DNA from: JAJYSO01 sp964451785 | GTDB lineage: Bacteria; Bacteroidota; Bacteroidia; Flavobacteriales; Flavobacteriaceae | DNA length: 38,956 nt | Reading direction: 5' to 3' | Assembly: GCA_964451785.1 (NCBI GenBank) | Contig: CAYVJG010000029.1 | Location: 1 to 38,956 of the forward strand | Shown: in pieces, positions 13,792 to 22,046 of the stretch | Position numbering within the stretch: position 1 is the stretch's first letter | How the letters are laid out: each line of letters starts with the position of its first letter | The notes under the pieces: model-generated | Seen by the model: the letters and a program-made list of their open reading frames with translations, nothing else | What the model was told of the DNA's origin: nothing | The model's database searches: none | Translations under genes and position numbers: made by a program

Positions 13792-15630
13792 ATGGCTGAA
13801 GAAAAAGAAATCAAACAAGCTGAGGGTACTGAAGCTAAAGTTTCAACTCCATCTTACATCAGCGAACAACAACAAAATCCTGAACAATTTTTAAATGATT
13901 TTGACTGGCACAATTACGAAGAAGGAATCGATCGTATTGAAGATGACAAGTTGCATGAATTTGAAAAATTAGTTGAAGATAATTTTGTTGACACTTTAGA
14001 TAATGAAGTGGTACAAGGTAAAGTTATCAACATCACTGAACGCGATGCTATCATTGATATCAATGCAAAAAGTGAAGGTGTTATCTCATTAAACGAATTC
14101 CGTTACAATCCGGATTTAGCTGTGGGTGATACTGTTGATGTTTACATTGATGTTCGTGAAGATGCAACCGGTCAATTGATTTTATCACACCGTAAGGCTC
14201 GTGTAATCAAGGCTTGGGAGCGTGTCAACAAAGCTCACGAAGAAGAAACTATCGTTAACGGAACAATCAAATGCCGTACTAAAGGCGGTATGATTGTAGA
14301 CGTATTCGGTATTGAAGCCTTCTTGCCAGGATCTCAAATTGATGTTAAATCAATTCGTGATTACGATGCTTACGTTGGTAAATCAATGGAATTCAAAGTG
14401 GTTAAAATTAACCAAGAATTCAAAAACGTTGTGGTTTCTCACAAAGCGCTTATCGAGGCTGATATCGAAAAGCAAAAGAAAGAAATCATCAGTCAATTGG
14501 AGAAAGGACAAGTCTTGGAAGGTGTGGTTAAAAACATCACTTCTTACGGTGTATTTGTTGATCTTGGTGGCGTTGATGGATTGGTACACATTACTGATTT
14601 GTCTTGGTCTCGTATCAACCACCCTAACGAAATCGTTGAGCTTGACCAAAAACTTAACGTGGTTATCCTTGACTTCGACGAAGCCAAAACACGTATCCAA
14701 CTTGGTTTAAAACAATTGAAAAAACACCCTTGGGAAGCACTTAGTGAAGACTTGAAAGTTGGCGATAAAGTCAAAGGTAAAGTTGTAGTTATTGCTGATT
14801 ACGGTGCATTTGTTGAAGTTGAAGAAGGTGTTGAAGGCTTGATTCACGTTTCTGAAATGTCTTGGAGTACACACTTGCGTTCAGCTCAAGACTTCGTAGA
14901 AGTTGGCGATGAAGTAGAAGCTCAAATCTTGACTTTAGACCGCGAAAACCGCAAAATGTCTCTTGGTATCAAACAATTAACTCCAGATCCTTGGACAGAT
15001 ATCACTGCTAAATATCCAGTGGGATCACGTCACAAAGGTATCGTTCGCAACTTCACTAACTTTGGTGTTTTTGTTGAGTTAGAAGAAGGTATAGATGGAT
15101 TAATTTACATCTCTGATCTTTCTTGGACTAAGAAAATCAAACACCCATCTGAGTTCTGTAACTTAGGCGATGAGCTTGAAGTTGTTGTTCTTGAATTGGA
15201 TGTTGATGAACGCAAATTGAGCCTTGGTCACAAACAAACCCTTCCTAACCCTTGGGATAAATATGAAGAAGAGTTTGGCGTAGGTACAAAACACACTGCT
15301 AAAATTGCTGATTTAATTGGAAGTAAAGGTGCTACTATCGAATTTAACGATGATATCACTGCCTTTGTTCCTAAACGTTACCTTGAAAAAGAAGACGGTT
15401 CTAAATTAGAAAAAGGTGATGAAGCAGAATTTGTAATCATCGAATTCAACAAAGAATTCAAACGCGTTGTGGCTTCTCACACTTCTATCTTTAGAGCAGA
15501 AGAAGCTAAAATCGTTGAAGATGCTGCAAATAAAGCAAAACAACAAAAAGAGGATCACAAATCTACTCTTGGCGATGCTAATGCTGAATTGCAAGCCTTA
15601 AAAGACAAAATGGAGAAAGAAGGTAAATAA
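13792..15630 (+). CDS. rpsA: 30S ribosomal protein S1
   Basis: This 612-residue protein shows six S1 RNA-binding repeats. They can be seen at GKVINITERDAIIDI, NGTIKCRTKGGMIVDV, EGVVKNITSYGVFVDL, KGKVVVIADYGAFVEV, KGIVRNFTNFGVFVEL and TAKIADLIGSKGATIEF. Repeats three to five are the most canonical, with the DGLVHITDLSW-type strand. S1 binds single-stranded mRNA on the 30S subunit, which matters in Bacteroidota because most of their genes lack Shine-Dalgarno sequences. The N-terminus is acidic and Q/N-rich, and the C-terminus is a charged tail. Codon use differs from that of the neighbours (many AAC, CGT and GTT codons), as expected for a highly expressed gene. It is probably monocistronic, ending in a strong hairpin terminator. 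Confidence 0.97.
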   Translation: MAEEKEIKQAEGTEAKVSTPSYISEQQQNPEQFLNDFDWHNYEEGIDRIEDDKLHEFEKLVEDNFVDTLDNEVVQGKVINITERDAIIDINAKSEGVISLNEFRYNPDLAVGDTVDVYIDVREDATGQLILSHRKARVIKAWERVNKAHEEETIVNGTIKCRTKGGMIVDVFGIEAFLPGSQIDVKSIRDYDAYVGKSMEFKVVKINQEFKNVVVSHKALIEADIEKQKKEIISQLEKGQVLEGVVKNITSYGVFVDLGGVDGLVHITDLSWSRINHPNEIVELDQKLNVVILDFDEAKTRIQLGLKQLKKHPWEALSEDLKVGDKVKGKVVVIADYGAFVEVEEGVEGLIHVSEMSWSTHLRSAQDFVEVGDEVEAQILTLDRENRKMSLGIKQLTPDPWTDITAKYPVGSRHKGIVRNFTNFGVFVELEEGIDGLIYISDLSWTKKIKHPSEFCNLGDELEVVVLELDVDERKLSLGHKQTLPNPWDKYEEEFGVGTKHTAKIADLIGSKGATIEFNDDITAFVPKRYLEKEDGSKLEKGDEAEFVIIEFNKEFKRVVASHTSIFRAEEAKIVEDAANKAKQQKEDHKSTLGDANAELQALKDKMEKEGK

Positions 15631-15655
15631 ACTTTCTGACTCTTAAGTCATTTAA

Positions 15656-15689
15656 AAAGCCCGCTCTTGATTCGTCAAAAGCGGGCTTT
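15656..15689. terminator. Bidirectional terminator between rpsA and the lipoprotein gene
   Basis: AAAGCCCGCT (15656-15665) pairs with AGCGGGCTTT (15680-15689) around a 14-base loop. A T-rich tail is present on both strands. It lies 26 bases after rpsA and 22 bases past the end of the convergent lipoprotein gene. Confidence 0.85.
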
Positions 15690-15710
15690 CTTATGTTCAA
15701 TGTTTAGTTT

Positions 15711-16280
15711 TTATAAACTGTGCATAGAGACGTTGTCAGGAGGTGTTGATTCTTGTTTGTCAGACGATTTAGGTTGTGGTGTATTTGTTTTAGGAGCTGG
15801 AGCTTCTCTAGGGATAAATCGCGGCGAGTGCTGAGGTGTGACTTGCCCAAATTGTTGTTGCATGGCTTGCATTTGCTGTAACATCTGTTGTTGTATTTTA
15901 GCCATATTAGGAAAGCCATTTTGACTGAAGAATTGCTGGTGTAAAGAATCAATACGCATAGGTGTATTGGAAAAAAAACCACTCGCAAAATTAGGCATAT
16001 TACCAAAGTGTGCTTGCATTTGTTGGCGCATCAATTGTTGTATGCTGTCCATTTTCTCCGGCGATACTGGCTGACCATTGATAGAGGAGTAACTGTAGGT
16101 GTAAGTAGAGTCTTTAGAAATGAGATTACCGTTAGCGTCAAAGCGCTTGTGAACGGTCCAACTGCCGTGAGGGGTTTGTTGAGTGATACTTGTTTTAGAA
16201 CCGTTTTTCGATTGTTGTTCTTGGGAGTGACAGGCTGTAAAGCTGAAGAGTAGTAAACCGAGAAAAAGTAGTTTTTGCAT
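15711..16280 (-). CDS. Small lipoprotein, Gln/Met-rich, unknown function
   Basis: This 189-residue protein has a lipoprotein signal peptide: MQKLLFLGLLLFSFTAC puts the lipobox FTAC with Cys17 at the cleavage site. The middle part is rich in Gln and Met (QQLMRQQMQAHF, then QQQMLQQMQAMQQQF), probably helical. The C-terminal third is Pro/Ser/Lys-rich and likely disordered. I do not recognise a named family. It would be anchored in the outer or inner membrane. It is convergent with rpsA and downstream of the methyltransferase gene by 94 bases, possibly as a separate transcript. Confidence 0.7.
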   Translation of the reverse strand: MQKLLFLGLLLFSFTACHSQEQQSKNGSKTSITQQTPHGSWTVHKRFDANGNLISKDSTYTYSYSSINGQPVSPEKMDSIQQLMRQQMQAHFGNMPNFASGFFSNTPMRIDSLHQQFFSQNGFPNMAKIQQQMLQQMQAMQQQFGQVTPQHSPRFIPREAPAPKTNTPQPKSSDKQESTPPDNVSMHSL

Positions 16281-16374
16281 GGCTTTAGAATTTATGGTTT
16301 TGTGAATTTACCACAAAAAAAGTGCCTTATGACTTTTTTATTTATTAAAAAAACCATAATAACTTACTGAATCC

Positions 16375-17019
16375 CTATTTTATAAAAATACAATAGTTCG
16401 GTTTGTGAACAAGCTGTGAAAAATTAAATGCTTTTTGAATGTAGAGCAGGGTTTCTTTGGCGTAAAAGAAAACGTGCGTAGGGTCGTTTTTATACCACCA
16501 ATTTTCGAAATCAGCTTTTCTTTCAGGGGTTAAAAAATTGGTTTTACAGTATAGGCTTCCTCCCGGAAAGAGGAGGTGGTGCAGTAATTTAAACTCTTTT
16601 TCTGGTTGATAGAAGTGTTCAATAACCTCACAGGTGATGATGTAGTTATAACTAAATAAGAGATGCTTGTTAGCCTTGTAAAAAAATGGGTCATATAATT
16701 TGATGCGGAAGCCTTGGTCTGTTAAGAGTTTGGTGATCACCGGTTCGGGACCGCAACCGTAATCTAAACCTAATTGATTGAAGGAGTGTCTTTGCTCAAT
16801 ATCGTGCACTAAGGGTTTTACAAAATTTTGAAAGCCGTTATCATTGACATCGTTTTGATGCAAATGATAACGGCTTTTTTCAGCTTTTGCCGATAAGTAA
16901 TCTTGTGGTGCTCTGCAAATAGCCTTGCAGTGCGTGCACTCTAAAAACTGTTGATCAGCAATAGATTTCCAATTTGTTAAGGGATGGAAACACAAAGGAC
17001 ACTGATCGGGCTGTTCCAT
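16375..17019 (-). CDS. Class I SAM-dependent methyltransferase with N-terminal zinc ribbon
   Basis: This 214-residue protein begins with a four-cysteine zinc-ribbon-like module (Cys7, Cys10, Cys28, Cys31). The Rossmann methyltransferase core follows, with the SAM-binding loop LDYGCGPEP (85-93) as motif I and ITCEVIEHFYQPEKEF as the region after motif II. The pattern resembles methyltransferases of the type-12 domain group. The substrate is unknown; the zinc ribbon suggests a nucleic acid or protein target, but that is a guess. The start codon lies one base after the stop of the DUF349 gene, so the two are almost certainly co-transcribed. Confidence 0.8.
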   Translation of the reverse strand: MEQPDQCPLCFHPLTNWKSIADQQFLECTHCKAICRAPQDYLSAKAEKSRYHLHQNDVNDNGFQNFVKPLVHDIEQRHSFNQLGLDYGCGPEPVITKLLTDQGFRIKLYDPFFYKANKHLLFSYNYIITCEVIEHFYQPEKEFKLLHHLLFPGGSLYCKTNFLTPERKADFENWWYKNDPTHVFFYAKETLLYIQKAFNFSQLVHKPNYCIFIK

Positions 17020-17020
17020 T

Positions 17021-19039
17021 TTAAATTTGTTTAAGCTTGTTGAGCTTAGCTTTCCAAGTTTTAAGTTGTTGCTTGAGTCTATCGATTTTTTTATAAGAAT
17101 CTTTTAAAAGCGGATTGTCTTTGTTGGCATTACTAAAGAATTGAAGGTTGGTTTCTAATTGGCGAATCTCATCTTTAGTTTGGTCAATCTTTTTATAAAG
17201 AAAGGCAGCTTCACGTCTGATTTGGTTGTCGTCATCGGCTTCTTCTAAAGCTTGTAATCTGTTTTCATACTTCAGCATTTCGGCTTCACTTTTATTCATA
17301 TCGAGTTTAGCAAACAGACTGTCGAGTACTTTTGTAAACTTAGATTCGATATTCTTTTTATTGCGTGGCACTCTGCCGAGTTGTTTCCAAGCTTCAATTT
17401 GCGCTTTAATTTTAGGAAGATCCGTGTCGCGATTGCCAGAAAGTTCAAGTTGTTCTGTAGCTTCTAACAGTTCAACTTTCTGGTTGTAAACCTCAAGTGC
17501 AGCTTGATCTTTTTTATCTTGTGACTGGTGTAAGCGGTCAAAGTAATGATTGCAAGCTTTTTTAAAACGCGCCCAAATTTTATCACTTTTATTGCGTTGT
17601 ACGTAGCCAATTTTTTTCCAATCGCTTTGAATTTTCTTCATCAACGGCGTGACGGTTTCAAAGTCATCGCTGTCTTTGTTGTCTTCGGCAATTTTAACGA
17701 GTTCTAATTTTTTTTCGTAATTGAGTTTATGGTCTCTTTTACGGGCTTTATAGAAGTCGTTTTTCTTGTGATTAAAGTCGCGTGTGGCAGCTTTAAAATC
17801 ATCCCAAATACTTTGATTGTCTTTTTGAGGGACTTTTCCGGCTTTAAAGAATTGATCTCTGAGCTCTTGGAAAGCTTTGATGGCTTTTTGAACTTGATGA
17901 TGCGATTTAAGTTGTTTTTTTGTCAGCGCTTCAATTTGCTCAATAAGTTCTTGTTTGTGTTGGAGATGTTTTTCGCGTTCTTGATCACGTTCAGCAAAAT
18001 AATTGCGTCTATTTTCGTGAATTTGTTTTGTGGCTGCACTAAATTTTTCCCAAATGGCATCGCTGTATTCTTGTGCAACAGGACCGACATCTTCTTTCCA
18101 CATGCGGTGCAGGTTTTGCAACTCTCTAAAGGCGCGATTGATGTCTTTGTCTTGAGCGAGTTCTTCAGCTCGGGCAACCATTTTGAGTTTTTGCTCTAAG
18201 TTGTGTTTGTAGTCCATTTCACGAAACTCACGGTCGAGGTGTAAGAAATCGTAAAAGCGCTCAACGTGGTGATGGTAAGTATTCCAAGTATCTTTATAAT
18301 CATTGCGCGGCACTGGGCCGGCTTTTTTCCAACGCTCTTGTATTTGTTTAAAAGCGCTAAAGTTGGCGTTCATATCGTTGCCTACTCCAGTAATCGCTTT
18401 GAGTTCTTCGATAATACTCAATCGACGCGCAAGATTTTCTTGTAAGTTTTTACGAACCTTCTTGTAGTAATTGTCTCGCTTTTCTTTGTATTCAAAATAG
18501 AGCTTATTGAATTTAATTTCTGCTGGTATTGAATAAGAAAAATCGATGATATTCCCTCCTTCGGCTAAGAATTTCTCTTTTTCGAGTGTGTGTTTTTGAT
18601 CAAACTTGGCATCGAACTCCATTTTTATTTCTCGGACGTGCTGACGGATGTGTTTGACTTCATGAGCGCGTAACAGGCGTTCTAATTCTTCACCTAGAGC
18701 ATCGAGGTTCATCTCGTCATAATCCTTAACAGGAATGCCATAAAATTCATCTTCAACTTCGTTGTGGTCTATGCTGTCTTCATCTTCGTCAGATGAGGTA
18801 ACATCATCTGAATTCTGTTCGTCACGCTCAGCAGTTGATAGGTTATTGGTGGCGCTAGCAGTGTTTGGGGTTTCGGCTGAAGTTATATCGTTAGAAGAAT
18901 CGTCACTAGTTTCTTCAGCTGATGAACTTACAGTTGGGTCTTGGTTTATATCAGCTGGAGCATCAACAGTTTCTTCAGTTGAAGAATTAAAGGTTGAATC
19001 TTGATTTTCTATTTCGGAATTGTGATTAATTTCTGCCAT
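17021..19039 (-). CDS. DUF349 repeat protein, predicted coiled-coil/helical, cytosolic
   Basis: This 672-residue protein has an acidic, Ser/Thr/Glu/Asp-rich N-terminus (1-95), which is low-complexity and likely disordered. A long all-helical, strongly charged body follows, with repeated DUF349 units. Typical units read FKQIQERWKKAGPVPRND, FRELQNLHRMWKEDVGPV, FQELRDQFFKAGKVPQKDN, MKKIQSDWKKIGYVQRNKS and IEAWKQLGRVPRNKK, each spaced about 70 residues apart, giving five visible repeats. The end is a predicted coiled coil. The function of DUF349 proteins is not established. There is no signal peptide or membrane segment. It is co-transcribed with the methyltransferase gene one base downstream. 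The frequent TRP/KK-like motifs fit a scaffold or RNA-binding role, but this is inference. Confidence 0.85.
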   Translation of the reverse strand: MAEINHNSEIENQDSTFNSSTEETVDAPADINQDPTVSSSAEETSDDSSNDITSAETPNTASATNNLSTAERDEQNSDDVTSSDEDEDSIDHNEVEDEFYGIPVKDYDEMNLDALGEELERLLRAHEVKHIRQHVREIKMEFDAKFDQKHTLEKEKFLAEGGNIIDFSYSIPAEIKFNKLYFEYKEKRDNYYKKVRKNLQENLARRLSIIEELKAITGVGNDMNANFSAFKQIQERWKKAGPVPRNDYKDTWNTYHHHVERFYDFLHLDREFREMDYKHNLEQKLKMVARAEELAQDKDINRAFRELQNLHRMWKEDVGPVAQEYSDAIWEKFSAATKQIHENRRNYFAERDQEREKHLQHKQELIEQIEALTKKQLKSHHQVQKAIKAFQELRDQFFKAGKVPQKDNQSIWDDFKAATRDFNHKKNDFYKARKRDHKLNYEKKLELVKIAEDNKDSDDFETVTPLMKKIQSDWKKIGYVQRNKSDKIWARFKKACNHYFDRLHQSQDKKDQAALEVYNQKVELLEATEQLELSGNRDTDLPKIKAQIEAWKQLGRVPRNKKNIESKFTKVLDSLFAKLDMNKSEAEMLKYENRLQALEEADDDNQIRREAAFLYKKIDQTKDEIRQLETNLQFFSNANKDNPLLKDSYKKIDRLKQQLKTWKAKLNKLKQI

Positions 19040-19124
19040 ATGTCATAAGCTTTTACCACGTCTTATTCGTATTGATTTAAAAGACGGGAGAGGTTCATTT
19101 TAATTTTAGTGAAAGATAGTAAGT

Positions 19125-19132
19125 CAAATTTA
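19125..19132 (-). promoter_or_regulatory. -7 box (TAAATTTG) upstream of the DUF349 gene
   Basis: TAAATTTG on the minus strand matches TAnnTTTG and lies 85 bases ahead of the start at 19039. Such boxes are common by chance in A/T-rich DNA, and no upstream TTG is placed well. Confidence 0.35.
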
Positions 19133-19155
19133 AATTGCCAAGAAAATAATTAGTC

Positions 19156-19887
19156 TTAACGTTCTTGCCAAATTTCCCAGCTACGCTCGGCTTGATACTC
19201 TAACATTTTTTGACCGTTAAATATTTTGCAACCTTGTTGTTGACCATTGGCTAAAAATTGTGTAACAACAGGGTTATAGGTCAAGTCGTATAGCAAGTGT
19301 TGTGTAGATAATAGATTATAAGGAATATCAGGAGCTGTTTTGACATTAGGGTAGGTACCTAGAGGGGTACAGTTGATAATTAAGTGGTAATCATCAATAA
19401 GTCTTGGTGTCAAATTGCTGTAATTTATTTGGTCTTTTTGCGGGTTGCGCGATACTTTTTTATAAGTAATTCCTAATGAAGTTAAAGCTTGCGCGACGGC
19501 TTTTGAAGCTCCTCCTGTACCTAAAATTAGGGCCTTGTCATGCTGCTGTTCTAATAACGGGAATAGTGATTTTAAGAAACCAAAACAATCGGTATTGTAA
19601 CCAATAGTTTTGTCAGGCGTGATTTTTACGGTGTTTACGGCGCCAATTTTTGCGGCTTCGGGATCAATTTCATCGAGTAGAGGAATAATATTTTCTTTAT
19701 AAGGAATGGTGACATTTAAACCTTTGAGTTCAGGTTCTGAATGCAGTAAATGGCGTAAGTCTTCAATTTTTGCGAGTTCAAATAAATGATATTGCGCCGA
19801 AATAGCTTCAGATTCAAATTTTTTAGAAAAATATTTTTTAGAGAAAGAATGCGATAAGGTTTTACCTATAAGTCCGTAAGTTGTCAT
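19156..19887 (-). CDS. aroE: Shikimate dehydrogenase
   Basis: This enzyme reduces 3-dehydroshikimate to shikimate with NADPH in aromatic amino acid synthesis. From the ATG at 19887 it has 243 residues starting TTYGLIGKTLSHSFSKKYF, which carries the shikimate-binding Ser-x-Ser (here SHS) in its usual place. The longer upstream reading would add 36 unrelated residues and overlap the DUF368 gene. The motifs GLNVTIPYKENIIPLLDEID (catalytic Lys), GAVNTVKI, YNTDCFGF and the cofactor loop LGTGGASKAV are all present. The start overlaps the DUF368 stop by four bases, so it is translationally coupled and the last gene of that operon. Length is slightly shorter than the ~270 residues of the E. coli enzyme, as in other Bacteroidota. 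Confidence 0.94.
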   Translation of the reverse strand: MTTYGLIGKTLSHSFSKKYFSKKFESEAISAQYHLFELAKIEDLRHLLHSEPELKGLNVTIPYKENIIPLLDEIDPEAAKIGAVNTVKITPDKTIGYNTDCFGFLKSLFPLLEQQHDKALILGTGGASKAVAQALTSLGITYKKVSRNPQKDQINYSNLTPRLIDDYHLIINCTPLGTYPNVKTAPDIPYNLLSTQHLLYDLTYNPVVTQFLANGQQQGCKIFNGQKMLEYQAERSWEIWQER

Positions 19888-20906
19888 GAATGTGAATTTT
19901 TGCGTCCGTAATATTCTAAAGCTGCGACAATGAGAATACCGATTATGATATAAAAGAAGGCCCACCAGGTGGTGGCATCTGTAAGTTGAGGCCAATAGCG
20001 ACCATAATCAACAATTATGGGATTGCCACTGCCGTCTAAGATGAGTTTGCCGAGGTCATTAGCTAAGTAAATTTCGTCTTTCCAAGGCCAAACAACGCCT
20101 AATGAACCAGTAATGAATCCGATGATTAAGGCGTAAGTTAAGTCTTTATAATGTTTTAAGATATAGCCTAAAATATGAGATAAGGTGACCATACCCACAA
20201 GTGATCCTGCGGTAAATGAAGCTAATACTTGTAGTAATCGCAGGCGTTGATCATTGTGGATAAAGGAGAAATCACCTACAAATAGCTGTGCAAAAGTGTC
20301 GTAAAGCGCATTGACAGAATCGACAAGTAGCAATACATAATTACCTATAAGCATCAAGATGAAAGAGCCCGATAATCCTGGCAAGGTCATCCCTACAACA
20401 CTGATGACCCCGCAGATAAACACAAACCAGAGGTTGTCATTTTCGCCGGCTGGTTTTAGTAAACTGATGGCTAAACCTGCGGCAATACCTAAAAGGATGA
20501 AACCTATGTTTTTAAAAGATTTGAGATTAAAATCCTTAGCTACAAAATAGATAGAGCCGATAATCATACCGAAAAAACCGGCCCAGACATAGAGTTCATA
20601 GTGGACAATTAAAAAATCGAGCACCTTAGACACACTAAAGTAACTAATGACCATTCCTAAGATAAGCAGACTTAAAAAACGCCCGTTAATGTAATTAAAA
20701 AAACTTTTAAAGCGTCCGTTTAGCAGGAGTTGAAAGGCTTTTTTATTAACTTTTTTAAGTGAATAAATGAACTCTTCATAAAAGCCGGCAACAAAAGCTA
20801 CGATACCACCTGATACACCGGGAACCTTGTTGGCCGCGCCCATGGCGATACCTTTTAGTACCAGAAATATCCGATCTCTAAGCGTTCGTGTTTCCTGTTT
20901 TTGCAT
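19884..20906 (-). CDS. DUF368 membrane protein (PopT-like), second of a tandem pair
   Basis: This 340-residue polytopic membrane protein has about eight to nine hydrophobic helices. The DUF368 signature KGIAMGAANKVPGVSGGIVA (18-37) appears near the start, and a repeated half-motif MTLPGLSGSFILMLIGNY lies in the middle, indicating an internal duplication. DUF368 proteins (PopT) have been shown in other bacteria to translocate undecaprenyl phosphate across the cytoplasmic membrane for reuse in cell-envelope synthesis, so that is the expected function. It overlaps the upstream paralogue by 29 bases and aroE by four. Compared with its neighbour it is about 24 residues longer, mostly between the halves and at the end. 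Whether both copies work on the same lipid is unknown. Confidence 0.85.
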   Translation of the reverse strand: MQKQETRTLRDRIFLVLKGIAMGAANKVPGVSGGIVAFVAGFYEEFIYSLKKVNKKAFQLLLNGRFKSFFNYINGRFLSLLILGMVISYFSVSKVLDFLIVHYELYVWAGFFGMIIGSIYFVAKDFNLKSFKNIGFILLGIAAGLAISLLKPAGENDNLWFVFICGVISVVGMTLPGLSGSFILMLIGNYVLLLVDSVNALYDTFAQLFVGDFSFIHNDQRLRLLQVLASFTAGSLVGMVTLSHILGYILKHYKDLTYALIIGFITGSLGVVWPWKDEIYLANDLGKLILDGSGNPIIVDYGRYWPQLTDATTWWAFFYIIIGILIVAALEYYGRKNSHS

Positions 20907-21828
20907 GAGGTGTAGATTTATTCGCTAAGTGTTCTAAAATAAGGATTAATAAAAAGCCTATCACAAAGGCAAGGCTAGCTTGCACAAGCATAGGATCGCC
21001 TTCAAATTGAGAAGGCCAAACTGATTTTTCGGCTAAAACTTGTTCATGACCATTGATGAGTTTGGTTTCTAATACTTTTTTCCACGGCCAAATTTTGTTT
21101 AAGGAGCCCGCAATAAAGCCTGTCAATACCGCAAGGGTTAACATTTCATATTTAGCAAAAAGCCACTTTAGGAACCGTGAAAAACTCAGTAGCCCTATAA
21201 CAATACCACAACCTACAACGAGTAATTTTTTGAGTTCAAACTCGCTCACAGCTTTAGTAACTTCTTGATAAGCGCCTAATAAAACAAGTATGTAGGCGCC
21301 GGATATGCCTGGCAAAATCATGGCGCATACCGCAATAGCTCCGGCAAAAAATAAAAACCAATAACTGTGCTCAGAAGCACCAACAGCAGAAAAGGTGGTT
21401 ATCCAATAAGCTAAGACAGCACTGACAATAAGCGCGATATAGGTTGACCAGTTCCACTGTTTGATTTGTTTGCCAACAAACCAAATACTCGCCAAAACAA
21501 GACCGAAGAAAAATGACCAAACAATAGTGGGATGGTGTTCTAATAAATAGCGTGTCAGTCGCATGATGGTAAACACGCTAAAGGCAATGCCCGAGAGTAA
21601 AGCGATTAAAAAATTGCCATTGAGCTGTTGCCACATGGCTTTAAACCCGTTTGCTTTCCAGGTTTTAATTAAGCTGGGATCAATGTTGCTAATGGTCGAA
21701 ATCAATTCTTCATAAATTCCGGTGATAAAAGCAATTGTCCCTCCAGACACTCCGGGAACCGTATCGGCAGCTCCCATAGCTATGCCTTTTGCCGCAATAA
21801 AACAATAATCTTTAAAAGTACGTTTCAT
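20878..21828 (-). CDS. DUF368 membrane protein (PopT-like), first of a tandem pair
   Basis: This 316-residue polytopic membrane protein is the paralogue of the downstream gene. The signature KGIAMGAADTVPGVSGGTIA (14-33) is followed by FITGIYEELISTISNID. The second half carries MILPGISGAYILVLLGAYQ. Eight or so hydrophobic segments are seen. The expected role is undecaprenyl phosphate recycling, as known for PopT/DUF368 proteins. It is first in an operon with the second DUF368 gene (29-base overlap) and aroE. A TACTTTTG promoter box lies about 35 bases upstream on the minus strand (21863-21870). The VPGVSGG and LPG-SG motifs are kept in both copies, so neither looks dead. Confidence 0.85.
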   Translation of the reverse strand: MKRTFKDYCFIAAKGIAMGAADTVPGVSGGTIAFITGIYEELISTISNIDPSLIKTWKANGFKAMWQQLNGNFLIALLSGIAFSVFTIMRLTRYLLEHHPTIVWSFFFGLVLASIWFVGKQIKQWNWSTYIALIVSAVLAYWITTFSAVGASEHSYWFLFFAGAIAVCAMILPGISGAYILVLLGAYQEVTKAVSEFELKKLLVVGCGIVIGLLSFSRFLKWLFAKYEMLTLAVLTGFIAGSLNKIWPWKKVLETKLINGHEQVLAEKSVWPSQFEGDPMLVQASLAFVIGFLLILILEHLANKSTPHAKTGNTNA

Positions 21829-21862
21829 AGATCTAACAGTGGACAGAAATTTCCTGTGTTTC

Positions 21863-21870
21863 CAAAAGTA
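21863..21870 (-). promoter_or_regulatory. -7 box (TACTTTTG) of the DUF368-DUF368-aroE operon
   Basis: TACTTTTG on the minus strand fits TAnnTTTG and lies 34 bases ahead of the first DUF368 gene. No upstream TTG is seen at the usual spacing. Confidence 0.45.
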
Positions 21871-22020
21871 CAGAATTCAATGCTAAATACAGTTTAAGAA
21901 TCGATAAAAGCATACGGAAAAGTAAGAAGACGTGTTTTAAGGTGATTTTGTCTGCTTGAGCCAACAATTCTAAAGCTCAAATTAAATCTTTTGTCATGGC
22001 TATTCACTGGCAAGATTTAT

Positions 22021-22028
22021 TACTTTTG
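22021..22028 (+). promoter_or_regulatory. -7 box (TACTTTTG) deciding the exonuclease start
   Basis: TACTTTTG fits TAnnTTTG and lies 18 bases before the ATG at 22047. Transcription from it would start downstream of the ATG at 21996, which supports 22047 as the real start codon. Confidence 0.45.
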
Positions 22029-22046
22029 TCAAAAAGCACTTTTAAT

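Noticed and set aside
14312..14710. 132-codon alternative frame within rpsA
   Set aside because: It arises from the biased codon use of a highly expressed gene; the S1 frame is unambiguous.
17729..18199. 156-codon open frame antisense to the DUF349 gene
   Set aside because: It is the shadow of a long, biased helical coding sequence. It has no independent promoter or motif.
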